Source of the DNA: CAWDPQ01 sp963804245
GTDB taxonomy: Bacteria; Acidobacteriota; Vicinamibacteria; Vicinamibacterales; 2-12-FULL-66-21
Length of the DNA: 64,000 nt
Direction: 5' to 3'
Assembly: GCA_963804245.1 (NCBI GenBank)
Contig: CAWDPQ010000005.1
Span: 1-64,000, forward strand
The position numbers and the translations under genes are program-made. Of this stretch, positions 20,139 to 28,878 are shown one piece after another; the first letter of the stretch is position 1; each line of letters opens with the position of its first letter. Below the pieces are notes generated by a model that did not search any database, was not told the origin of the DNA, and worked only from the letters and a program-made list of their open reading frames with translations.

Positions 20139-22393
20139 CTACGTCCCGCTTCGCAATCCGAGCGCGAGCGCCGCCGTGGCCCAGTTGGTACCCGCGGCGG
20201 AAATGAACTGGTGGCGGCCGAACGGGAATCCGCTCTCGAAGTGAGGCTGGATGGGCAGGGCACGGGTGCGGACGAACCACGAGCCGTCGGCAAATTGCGT
20301 CTTCAAGAGGAACTGGACGCCGCGAGTGTAGGCTGAATCCGTCACCTGAATGGCGCCGCTTTGCACGAGTGCCACCAGCGCCTGCCCGGTCGCGTAGGCG
20401 TCGCTCTCGAGCGTCACGAGCTGCGCCCATCCGCCATCATCGCGCTGCCGCGCGAGCAGGCCCTGGGCGCGGTCCCGAATCACGTTGGTTGGTACCCCGC
20501 TCCAGTAAAGACCGAGCAACTGGAACACGTGATCTTCCGTGTTGACCGGCGCGGCCTGCGCAATCCACGCCGCCGCGCGATCGATCGCCGGCTGATAGTC
20601 GTTGCGGCGGCTGGCCGGTGCATAGAGCTGCAGGGCACGCATCGACGTCGCCGTGATCTGGATCACGCTCGATTCCATCGGCGGCCGATGCGACATGAGC
20701 CGCCACGCGCCGCTCGTGAGTCTGCTGACTCAGTACGAATCGCGCCATGGCGTCCGTCGACAGATCGGCCGGATATCGCTCGGCGCCCAACCCCACCAGG
20801 ATGTAGCCGATCGTCGCCGAAGCGCCACCGACGGAGATGCCTTGCAGCGCGCGGTCGCGCCAGCGATCGAGATACGCAGCGGTTTCCACCGCCTGCTGGC
20901 GGGCCACGGTTTCGTTCACCTTCAACCCGCTGACGCGTGCCGCGGCGACGCTCATCGCCGTGAGCGAGTTGTGGTGGCAGGACACGCAGCCCGACTTCTT
21001 CAAGAACGTGACATCGGTCTGCTGCAGCAGCGGCAGGCTGCGCTCCACCGCCACCCGGGGCGACGGCGCGGGCGAGAAGTTCGTTGGTGCGGCCTCGCGC
21101 GGACCCGCGTCCTGGGCACCGGCTCGAGTCAACAGCCTCACAATCCGCGTGTCACCACGAAGCTTGGCAATGCTGAGGGCGGTCTCGCCGGCAGGGCTCT
21201 TCGCATTCACGTCGGCACCGCGTGAGATCAGCGCCTGCACCACATCCTCCGGAAAATCGTCGGATGCCGCGGCCAGCATCAACGCCGTGCGTCCCTCGGC
21301 ATCCTTCATGTTCGGATCCGCGCCGGCGTCGAGGAGACGCTTCCCCCATTGCCCGGCGTCGCCCGGCGGCAGCGTGAACATCAAGGAGTTCTGCGATCGA
21401 CGCCGGATCCAGCTGCTTCAAGACCGAGGTGGCACAACCGTCGCACTCGGCGCTCACCGCAAAGTCCAGGGTCACCAGGTTGATGGCTTTCGCCTCGGCG
21501 GCCCAGTTCTGGAGCAGGCGGATGACGGACTCGTCCCCCGAGCGGTACGACAGCTGCACGGCCGTGGTTTCACCAGCGCGGCCGGGACCCTTTGCCAGGG
21601 CATTCGCACCACGGTCGAGCAGCAAACGAACGATCGGTGCGGCGCCGTGGCGGGCCGCGGCCAGCATCAGCGGCGTCCGTCCGTCTCCGGATCGAACGTT
21701 GATCCTGGCGCCTCGCTCGAGGAGCAGTCTGGTCTTCTCGAGATCGTCGACGGCCCAGATCAACGCCGTCGCACCGGCATGGTCGGCCAGGTTCGGATCG
21801 GCGCCAGCGTCGAGCAGCATTCGCACCGTCGCGAGATCGCCGTAGAGCACGGCGTACATCAAGGGGGTGGCGCCGTCGATGCCCTTCATTTTCACCGCAC
21901 GCGGGTCAGCAGCCAGGAGTGTCGTGACGCTGCTGTGATCCCCCATACGCAGCGCATTCATCAATTTCGAGGCGCCCGGATCCGGCGGCGGGAGGGGTTC
22001 GTCACCAGCGACCGAGTCGGGCCACACGGCGCCTCCGTCGATCCAGGCTTTGATGGTTGCGACCTGCGACCGTGGAATCGGACCATCGGGCGGCATCTGC
22101 CGGCCGAACCGGCCGCCAATCAGCCGCTGATAGAGCTTGCTGCCGTTGCCGTTGCCGGGCCCAATCACGGTCTGCGTACCACCGCGCATTGCGTCGCGGC
22201 GACGGTCCAGGCGGAAGCCGTTCTTCTGCTGCTTCGGGCCGTGGCACTCATGGCAGTGCTGCCGCAAAATCGGCTGGACGTCGCGAACGAAATCGACGGT
22301 GGCGGGCTTAGGGGGCTGTTGCGCGTGGTTCGACGCGGCAAACACTACAGCGGCCCAGATACAGATGCCAACGCCGCCGACGCGCTTCCACAT
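20139..22393 (-). CDS. Planctomycete-type cytochrome / ankyrin / terpenoid-cyclase-fold fusion (two frameshifts)
   Basis: This is a modular exported protein of about 750 residues. After a signal peptide (from ATG 22393, with GGAGG five bases before it) comes a planctomycete cytochrome c module (VQPILRQHCHECHG, then GRQMPPDGPI). Next are six or so ankyrin repeats (DGATPLMYAVLYGDLATVRM, AEGRTALMLAA), a second haem-like motif CVSCHH, and a C-terminal alpha-barrel of squalene-cyclase/prenyltransferase type repeats (ARQRDDGGWAQL, TQFADGSWFV). The frame breaks near 21381-21396 (IAELL, then MFTLPP) and near 20716-20730 (LSQQ, then TSGAWRLMSHRPP). Each break is one surplus base. The function is unknown; the haem sites suggest redox chemistry in the periplasm. 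Confidence 0.75.
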
Positions 22394-22449
22394 GGGGCCT
22401 CCGGGGTCCGTCGTTCGCAGGGGACCACACAGAGGATAGATCAAAGACG

Positions 22450-22556
22450 GGGGCTCGGGGCTCGGGAGCTCGGGGCCGGCGAGCTCGGGGCTCGAGCGGG
22501 CTCGGGGCTCGGGGGCTCGGGGCTGGGGCCTCGGGGCTCGGGGCTCGGGGCTCGGG
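22450..22556. repeat. Tandem GGGGCTC heptamer array, G-quadruplex capable
   Basis: Roughly fifteen degenerate copies of the heptamer GGGGCTC fill this stretch between the divergent ankyrin-fusion and sugar-isomerase genes. Many runs of four or five G are separated by three or four bases, which fits the usual G-quadruplex pattern on the plus strand. Smaller arrays of the same unit occur near 27631-27670 and 42074-42088, also in divergent intergenic regions. The array type resembles the short tandemly repeated heptamers (STRR) known from cyanobacteria. Confidence 0.8.
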
Positions 22557-22625
22557 ACAGGCATTTTCGAACGCCGAACGCCGAGCGCCGGTTTATGCTC
22601 CCGTCGTACTGAGACAGGAGCATCT

Positions 22626-23648
22626 ATGTCGCCTGATGACCTCGGCAACGGTCCGTTCGGCCCGATCTCGCGCCGGTCGGCGATTGGATCGGCCATCCTC
22701 GCCGGCGCCGCCCTCTTCACGCCGGGAGCCCTTGCTGCGACCGACGTGGATGCGACGCCCCAGCCAGCGCCAGCGCGTAAGCGATACGACATGAAGAAGT
22801 CGATCAATCTCTGGGCGTTTCCCTATCCCCAGAAAATGACGCTGACCGAGTGCCTGCAACTCGCCAAAGATGCTGGCTTCGACGGAATCGAGCTGAACTA
22901 CGACCTCGAGTCCGATCTCTCTCCCAAATCAGGCACGCGGGAGTTTCAGGAGATTCGTCGAACCGCGGAGCGCATCGGAATTGCCATCAGCGGACTGTGC
23001 TCGTTTCTCTTCTGGCCGTTTCCGTTGACGAGCAACGACGCCACGAAGCGCGGCCGTGGGCTGGAGCTCGCCGGCAGCATGGCGCAGGCGGCGCACGACC
23101 TCGGGACCGAGAATCTGCTCGTCGTGCCGGGCGCCGTCCACATCCCGTGGCGCGACGATCACGAGCCCGTCCCCAACGACGTTTGCGATCGCCGGGCGCG
23201 CGAGGCGATTGGCAGCCTGGTGAAGACGGCGGAGAAGCTGAAAATCTACATGAACATCGAGAACATCTTCTTCAACGGCTACCTCCTGTCGCCGATGGAG
23301 ATGAACGCCTTCGTCGACGGCTTCGCCAGCCCTCATGTGCGCATCCACTTCGACACGGGCAACATCATGCTCTTCCAGCACCCCGAGCATTGGATTCCCA
23401 TCCTGGGCAAGCGGATCGGAAATACGCATTTCAAGGAATTCACGAAGAAAGGCACCGACCACTCGCTGGAGTCGTTTCGTCCGCTTCTGGACGGGAGCAC
23501 GAACTGGCCGGCGGTGATGACGGCACTTGATGCGACCGGCTACCGTGGCTACTGCACGTTCGAATATTTTCATCCGTACGCGCATTATCCAGAGGCGCTC
23601 ATCTATCAGACGTCTGATTCTCTCGACAGGATAATGGGGAGGAAATGA
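22626..23648 (+). CDS. Tat-exported sugar phosphate isomerase/epimerase-family TIM barrel
   Basis: This 340-residue protein belongs to the xylose-isomerase-like (AP endonuclease family 2) barrel group, near hydroxypyruvate isomerases. The leader contains SRRSAIGSAILAGAALF, a twin-arginine signal. Barrel and metal-site stretches are GFDGIELNYDLES, NLLVVPGAVHIPW, MNIENIFFNGY (Glu), VRIHFDTGN (His, Asp), NTHFKEF (His) and YCTFEYFHP (final Glu). It probably isomerises or epimerises a free sugar in the periplasm; the substrate is unknown. GGAG nine bases before the ATG supports the start. Its stop lies four bases from the converging peptidase gene. Confidence 0.82.
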   Translation: MSPDDLGNGPFGPISRRSAIGSAILAGAALFTPGALAATDVDATPQPAPARKRYDMKKSINLWAFPYPQKMTLTECLQLAKDAGFDGIELNYDLESDLSPKSGTREFQEIRRTAERIGIAISGLCSFLFWPFPLTSNDATKRGRGLELAGSMAQAAHDLGTENLLVVPGAVHIPWRDDHEPVPNDVCDRRAREAIGSLVKTAEKLKIYMNIENIFFNGYLLSPMEMNAFVDGFASPHVRIHFDTGNIMLFQHPEHWIPILGKRIGNTHFKEFTKKGTDHSLESFRPLLDGSTNWPAVMTALDATGYRGYCTFEYFHPYAHYPEALIYQTSDSLDRIMGRK

Positions 23649-23652
23649 GTAG

Positions 23653-25688
23653 TTACTCCTGATCTCGAAGCCGCGAAGCGGCTGAGGAGGATGACCCGCC
23701 CCCTTTGATCCAGCGGTCGAACCATTCGAGGTTCCGCTCCATCGCATCCTTGATCATCTTCGGCTCCAGAAGGCCGTGCAGCTGGCGCGGGTAGACGATC
23801 ATCTTCGTCGCAACACCCTGCCGCGTCAGCGCGTTATAGAGCTCGTATCCCTGCGAAATGGGAACGCGCAAATCCTGTTCGCCGTGCTGAATCAGCGTCG
23901 GCGTCGTCACCCCTTTCACGTTGAACATGGCCGAGCGCGATCGCCAGCGGTCGAAGACCTCCCAGGTACTCGCCGCCGAAGTAGTCGGGGACGAAGCCTG
24001 GAATGTCGGCCGTTCCGGTGAAGCTCATGAGGTTCGTCACGCCGGCGCCGACCGACGCCGCCTTGAACCGCTTGGTCTGCGTGATCACCCACGACGTCAT
24101 GTAGCCGCCGTAACTCCAACCCATGATGCCGAGTCGATCGGGATCGGCAACTCCCTGGCTGATGACCTGATCGACGCCGGTCATGATGTCGCGGTAGTCG
24201 CCGCCGCCCCAGTCCTGGTAGTTCGCGTAGCGGAACTTGCGGCCGTAGCCGCTGCTGCCTCGCGGGTTCACGCGCAGCATCGCGTATCCCCGTTCGGCGA
24301 AGACAGGCATCGGATACGGACCGGGCATCCCGATGAACGATCGGGTGAAGACGCCTGCCGGGCCGCCGTGCACGAGCACCAGCAGCGGCACCTTGCGCCC
24401 TTTTTCGTACCCAACCGGATAAGTGAGCAGTCCCTCGATGGCCATTCCGTCCGCTGCCTTCCAGCGGAGAACTTCAGTGCGCCCGAGCGGCGCTTCGGTG
24501 GCGGAGGGCAGCGTTTGCACGGTCGCGACCTGCTTTGCGGCGAACCCCTGCAGGCGCGAGACGTACGCTTCGGGGGCCCGATCGGACCACATGTGCACGA
24601 AGCCCACGGTGGTTCCGGTCGTGTTCACGGCGGGGGTCGTTACGTTGACCTCGGTACCCGCTGATCGCGGTAGCCGCTCCGCCTTCCACGGGCAGCGAGA
24701 AAATGCGGCCGATGGTGCCCTCCGGCTCGCTGACGAGAAGTGTCCGGCCGTCGGCGGACCATCCCAGGATGTCCGGCTGCTCGTCAGACGTCTTCGCCAG
24801 ATCCCGTCCGGTTCCGCCTGACGCCGGCACCACACGCACCCACATCGTGCCGCCCCAGGTCGGCGGCTCGTCGCTCGTCACGTACGCGACCGTGCGTCCG
24901 TCTCGCGAGTACGTCGGATCGCTCTCGTCGGCTTTGGTCGCCACCAGTGGTTTCGCGTCCCCGCCGCTGATGCGGACGATGGAGATGTCGTTCTGGTCGA
25001 AGACCTTTGGCGTGCGCTGATGCGAGAAGACAATCGAGGAGGAATCCGGGGACCAATCCATGCCGGTGACGTGCACGTTCCCCGTGTTCAACTTCTTCGA
25101 GGGACGCTTCCCCTCGTCGTTCTTCGCCACGGGAACCGTGTACAAACCGGCGAGCTTGTAGTTTTCATCGATCACGCGCGCGTCGCGCTTCTCCTTGGCG
25201 GCCTTCTCTTCTTCCGCAGATTTCGGCTCCGGCATCACGAACGCAATCGACTTCCCGTCCGGCGCCCAGGCGAAGCTGCTGATCGACTCTTTCTCAGAAG
25301 TCACCTGATCGGCTTCGCCGCCGGCAACGCTGATGATGAAGACGCCCGCTTTGTCGCCGGTCCTGGGCGACAGAAATGCGATCGATTGCCCGTCGGGAGA
25401 CCAGCGCGGCGAGATCGCCGACTTCTCGCCACGCGTCAATTGAAACGTCCCGGATCCATCGCTCGCCGCGACATGGATCTGAGACAGCCACTCGCTCTTC
25501 TCACCATCCATCACGGCCTCGGAGACCAAGAACGCCACTCGAGAGCCGTCCGGAGACGGAACGACGGGACCGAGGCGTTTGACCTTGAGCATCAGATCCG
25601 GCGTCCAGCTGCGCTCGGCGGTGCGCACGGCGGGGGCGGTAGAGAAAGTCAGCGCCACGAGACAGAAGAGGGCAAGGCGGTGCGTCAT
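23653..25688 (-). CDS. S9C acylaminoacyl-peptidase-like protein (two frameshifts)
   Basis: This secreted S9 serine peptidase has a TolB/PD40 propeller and a hydrolase domain. ATG 25688 has GGAGGAG just upstream, and a signal peptide follows. Propeller blades read WSPDGQSIAFLSPR and WAPDGKSIAFVMPE. Catalytic residues are Ser in GIMGWSYGGYMT, Asp in QHGEQDLRVPI and His in RQLHGLLEP. The frame breaks near 24655-24685 (before SAGTEVNVTTP) and at 23965-23966. At the second place, removing one base gives EYWEVFDRWRSRSAMFNVKG, the normal family sequence. Restored length is about 678 residues. It likely removes N-blocked residues from peptides outside the cytoplasm. Confidence 0.85.
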
Positions 25689-25787
25689 GGAACTCCTCCT
25701 CGAGCCGGGCAAGGCGCCCGATTATAGGTCAGCTGTGTGACCGGCGAACGGGAAGACCTTCGCTCGCGGCGTCTTTCTGGCGCACAC

Positions 25788-25821
25788 AAAAAAAGGCGGC
25801 ACCCCGGAGGGATGCCGCCTT
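25788..25821 (-). terminator. Intrinsic terminator of the RRM gene
   Basis: On the minus strand a nine-base GC-rich stem (AAGGCGGCA pairing TGCCGCCTT, arms 25813-25821 and 25793-25801) is followed by a seven-base T-run. It begins 25 bases after the stop of the RNA-binding protein gene. This is the clearest intrinsic terminator in the window. Confidence 0.9.
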
Positions 25822-25845
25822 GTCATCTGGTCGCGGAACTGCTGG

Positions 25846-26166
25846 TTACCAGCGCCGATCGGATCGGCCCCGTCCGCGTCCGCCGCCGCCACCACCGCCG
25901 AACCCGCCGGATCGCTCCGGCTTCGGACGGGCCTCGTTGACGGTCAGATTGCGGCCACCAAGCTCTGCGTTGTTCAGCGTCGAGATCGCGTTCTGCGCGT
26001 CGGCATCCGAAGCCATTTCGACGAATGCGAAACCGCGCGCGCGGCCGGTCGCCATGTCGCGAACGAGGTTTACGCTGTCGACCGTCCCAGCGCGTGCGAA
26101 CAGCGCCCGGAGATCCTCTTCGCCGGTTTCAAAGGGGAGGTTGCCGACGTAAAGTTTTCGAGCCAT
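25846..26166 (-). CDS. Single-RRM RNA-binding protein
   Basis: This 106-residue cytoplasmic RNA-binding protein has one RNA recognition motif and a Gly/Arg-rich tail (about residues 86-106). RNP2 is LYVGNL (5-10) and RNP1 is RGFAFVEM (44-51) with both aromatic residues. This is the pattern of the small bacterial Rbp proteins, which are often cold- or stress-induced and act as RNA chaperones. A weak AAGAGAAA lies before the ATG, and a small CCCGC-TCAT-GCGGG hairpin (26186-26199) lies in the leader, where it could regulate translation. The gene has its own strong terminator and is therefore monocistronic. Confidence 0.93.
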   Translation of the reverse strand: MARKLYVGNLPFETGEEDLRALFARAGTVDSVNLVRDMATGRARGFAFVEMASDADAQNAISTLNNAELGGRNLTVNEARPKPERSGGFGGGGGGGRGRGRSDRRW

Positions 26167-26362
26167 TTGGCGTTTCTCTTTCCGTCCCGCTCATGCGGGG
26201 ACTTTCCGACAAAGTGACGATCCCTGCGGATCCTTGATGGACGGCTGCAATTGCTAAGCGATCACGTTGCGGGAGAAACGAGGCCTCAAAGGCTCGATTC
26301 GACTCGTGGCGCGGGCTTCAGCAGGAAGCTGTCTTCCACCTGACCCGCCGAGCATAACACGA

Positions 26363-27541
26363 CTAGGCGACATCCTCCTCAGCCGCCGGCAGTTGCAGCA
26401 TCGGAATGGACGGCAGCGCGGGAACGAGGCCCTGCAAGTCGCCATACATCCCGGCGATGCCGAACGTGACGGACTCGATCTGCTTCAACCGCCGCGACCA
26501 CTGGCGTTCGGCGGCACGCCGTTCCTGTTCGAGATCGTGACGCATCGTCGCGAAGGCTTCGACGACAGCCTCGACACGCTGCCGGAAAGCAACGCCAGAG
26601 AGATAGCGGTGCAGCAACTCGAGCTTCTCGCCTTTGTTGATGGCAGCGTTCCGCGCCTGGCTGAGCTGCAGGAGGTTCGAGCGCACCACCGCCGCCAGCC
26701 CGGCAGCGCTGGCGAAGTCGCACACGAGGACACCATCGATCAAGCCGAAGCGCGTCATGCCTTTGGGCAGACATGCAGACACCAGCACGGCAACGTCGGC
26801 ATGCAGCGCCCGCTGGTCGCCCTTCAGTTTGGCGATCCAGGCGTCGCTCCAGTTCTTCGCGTTCTTGCATTCCCACAGGATCGCGGCCGAGCGAACGCCG
26901 CGATGGTCGATGATGACGTGGTGGAGGTCGGCGCCGCGGACGCCCTGAGCGACCGGTTGAACCGCGTCGGTCGGAAAGGTGGCACGCAGGAGCGATTCGA
27001 TCTCGCCCTCCCCTGCCTCACCTTGCAGCTGCTGGGAGCCCTGCTCCGCCCTGCGCTTGAGATCCTCGATCTGCCGGCGTAGGTCGCCGAGTTGTCGATC
27101 TTTCTCCGCCTCCTTGAGCCGGTGCTGTTCGGCCACGCGATCCTCTGCCTCGGCGACGAGACGTGCGCGCTCCTTGTCGATCTCACGCGTGACCGTCAAC
27201 TCGACCTCTTCCTGCTTCCGCTCGAGCTCCCGTTCGCGCTTGCGCAACGCCAGCTCCTGGCGTCGTGCCTCGTCGAGCTCCTTCGTCTGTTCTTTGACCT
27301 GGTCTTTCAACTCGGACAGCTCCTGCGAGAGCTTCCGCTCGATTTTTTTCAGCGCTTCCTTTTCCGCGCGCCGCACCTCCTCGTCCAGACGTCGTTCGTG
27401 CCTGTCGCAGAGCTCTCGTTCGCGCGCCGCGAACGTCTCCTCGAACTCGGTCCGCATGGATTCTTCGATCTCCGCGCGAATGGCGCGGGTCAGCGGGATC
27501 TTCCTGCTGCAGAATGGACACGCGATCGACGATTCGGCCAT
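26363..27541 (-). CDS. DUF2130 protein: coiled coil plus nuclease-like domain
   Basis: This 392-residue protein starts at ATG 27541 with AAGGGGG upstream. A zinc-ribbon-like CPFC sits at residues 8-11. A long charged coiled coil runs from about 20 to 190, with dense Glu/Arg heptads. The C-terminal DUF2130 domain has ILWECKNAKNWSDAWIAKLK, whose E-x-K matches the PD-(D/E)XK nuclease core, and an upstream Asp in DLHHVIIDHRG. The family is widespread and poorly characterised; DNA binding or cleavage is an inference from the motif. It stands alone between the RRM gene and a divergent YhcH-like gene. Confidence 0.85.
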   Translation of the reverse strand: MAESSIACPFCSRKIPLTRAIRAEIEESMRTEFEETFAARERELCDRHERRLDEEVRRAEKEALKKIERKLSQELSELKDQVKEQTKELDEARRQELALRKRERELERKQEEVELTVTREIDKERARLVAEAEDRVAEQHRLKEAEKDRQLGDLRRQIEDLKRRAEQGSQQLQGEAGEGEIESLLRATFPTDAVQPVAQGVRGADLHHVIIDHRGVRSAAILWECKNAKNWSDAWIAKLKGDQRALHADVAVLVSACLPKGMTRFGLIDGVLVCDFASAAGLAAVVRSNLLQLSQARNAAINKGEKLELLHRYLSGVAFRQRVEAVVEAFATMRHDLEQERRAAERQWSRRLKQIESVTFGIAGMYGDLQGLVPALPSIPMLQLPAAEEDVA

Positions 27542-27630
27542 CGGTCCCCCTTGCCACGCCTGGGATGCGCGGCAGCGACAGGGTAGACAGAGGCCGTGAC
27601 AGGGGAGGTCAAAAGGGCATCGAGCAGGCT

Positions 27631-27670
27631 CCGTCCCCGAGTTCCCGAGCCCCGAGCTGCCGAGCCCCCG
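27631..27670. repeat. Short G-run heptamer array (C-rich on plus strand)
   Basis: Five degenerate units of the GGGGCTC type, read on the minus strand, lie in the divergent region between the DUF2130 and YhcH-like genes. The array ends eight bases before the -10 box of the plus-strand gene. Its G-runs could form a quadruplex on the minus strand. Confidence 0.6.
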
Positions 27671-27677
27671 TCTTGTA

Positions 27678-27689
27678 TAGAATCCCCCT
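27678..27689 (+). promoter_or_regulatory. Leaderless-type promoter of the YhcH-like gene
   Basis: TAGAAT at 27678-27683 is followed by exactly six bases and then the ATG at 27690. Transcription starting about seven bases after the box would begin at the start codon. No Shine-Dalgarno sequence and no -35 hexamer are visible. Confidence 0.6.
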
Positions 27690-28139
27690 ATGATCCTTGA
27701 CACCCTCGCACAGGCGCAGCGTTACATCACTCTCCACCCGGGGTTTGCACCCGCCTTCGAGTTCCTCAAAAAGACGGACCTGAAGTCCCTTGAACCGGGA
27801 CGCCATGCCATCGACGGGGATCGGCTCTGGATCCTCGTGGACCACAAGGACGGCCGTGGACGAGAAGGCGCGCGCCTGGAAGCGCATCGCGCGCACATCG
27901 ACATTCAGTTCACGTTCGAGGGCAACGAGGAGATCGGCTGGCGGCCGACGCCGGAATGTCAGCAGCCGGCCGGTGAATTCGACGTAACCAAGGACATTGT
28001 CTTTTTTGACGACCGTCCAACCACCTGGCTGTCGGTCAAGCCCGGTCGATTCGCCATCTTCTTCCCAGACGATGCACATGCGCCGCTGGCCGGGCATGGC
28101 ATGGTCAAGAAGGTGATCGTGAAGGTGAGAAAAGAGTAG
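27690..28139 (+). CDS. YhcH/YjgK/YiaL-family protein
   Basis: This 149-residue cytoplasmic protein belongs to the DUF386 cupin-like family. Conserved stretches are LEAHRAHIDIQFTFEGNEEI, DIVFFDDRP, FAIFFPDDAHAP and VKKVIVKV. The His and Glu residues are the metal ligands expected in this family. Relatives are linked to sialic acid and other sugar catabolism, possibly as sugar anomerases, but here no such pathway lies next to it. The stop is three bases from that of the converging methyltransferase gene. Confidence 0.88.
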   Translation: MILDTLAQAQRYITLHPGFAPAFEFLKKTDLKSLEPGRHAIDGDRLWILVDHKDGRGREGARLEAHRAHIDIQFTFEGNEEIGWRPTPECQQPAGEFDVTKDIVFFDDRPTTWLSVKPGRFAIFFPDDAHAPLAGHGMVKKVIVKVRKE

Positions 28140-28142
28140 CGC

Positions 28143-28814
28143 CTACCTGACCGGTTTCCGCGCGAGGAACTGCACGACCTTACCCTTGGTCTCCTGATCG
28201 TAGTCAGGATTGGAATCGGCGTCGGCATACCGCAGCACCTCGAGTCGCGGATACAGCTTCGGCAGCTGGTTCGACTCGTAGCCGAGAAGGCTGCCCGGTT
28301 CCTTGAGAAAGTGCTCGATCACCAGCACGCCGCCAGGCTTCAACGCATCGGTGATCGGCTCGGCCATGCGCATCCCGCCGCCCATGTACATGAACGCGAT
28401 GAGATCGTATCGATCCCGGCCGTAGTCGTACGTGAACATGTCGGCGCGAACGGCGGTCAGCGGCAGCTTCTCTGCCTGCGCCTGCTGCTGCGCTTTCTGG
28501 ACGCCAACGTCCGAGATGTCGATGCCCGTCACCTTCCAGCCCTGACGTGCGAGGTAGAGCGCGTTCCTCCCGAATCCCATGCCGATGTCGAGCGCCTCCC
28601 CCGGCTTGAGCTCCTTGGCCACCTGCACGAGAAATCGGTTCGCATCGGTGCGAATGTTCGGCGGCTGGAGCGTGAAGACCTGGTTCCAGCGCTCTCGTTC
28701 GCTTTCCGGCGTGCGGACGGCGGGCGGCGCCTGTGGAACGGGTTGCGCCTGTTGCGCGCCGATGGGCAGAGCCGCGGCGAGCACCAGGACGAACGCCGCC
28801 GCCTGTCTGATCAT
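28143..28814 (-). CDS. Exported class I SAM-dependent methyltransferase-like protein
   Basis: This 223-residue protein has a Methyltransf_25-type Rossmann fold: motif I is ALDIGMGFGRNALYLA, VTGIDISDVGV is the ribose-binding acid, and the motif IV region is YDLIAFMYMGGG. Oddly, the N-terminus (IRQAAAFVLVLAAALPIGAQQ) is a signal peptide, although SAM is cytoplasmic. Such leaders recur on methyltransferase-like proteins of Acidobacteriota by my recollection, and their role is unclear. The start at 28814 is chosen because TATAAT lies six bases upstream. The substrate is unknown. Confidence 0.82.
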   Translation of the reverse strand: MIRQAAAFVLVLAAALPIGAQQAQPVPQAPPAVRTPESERERWNQVFTLQPPNIRTDANRFLVQVAKELKPGEALDIGMGFGRNALYLARQGWKVTGIDISDVGVQKAQQQAQAEKLPLTAVRADMFTYDYGRDRYDLIAFMYMGGGMRMAEPITDALKPGGVLVIEHFLKEPGSLLGYESNQLPKLYPRLEVLRYADADSNPDYDQETKGKVVQFLARKPVR

Positions 28815-28826
28815 GCGCGGATTATA
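28815..28826 (-). promoter_or_regulatory. Leaderless-type promoter of the methyltransferase gene
   Basis: On the minus strand a perfect TATAAT (28826-28821) is followed by six bases and the ATG at 28814. There is no Shine-Dalgarno sequence. The arrangement is the same as at the antitoxin gene. Confidence 0.6.
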
Positions 28827-28878
28827 GCCGTCATGCGGCTGCACAACGGCCGATTCTGGACCGATATGTCGAAGAGCC

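Noticed and set aside
22450..22556. Possible CRISPR-like tandem array
   Set aside because: Units are seven bases with no unique spacers; it is a simple tandem repeat, and no cas gene is present.
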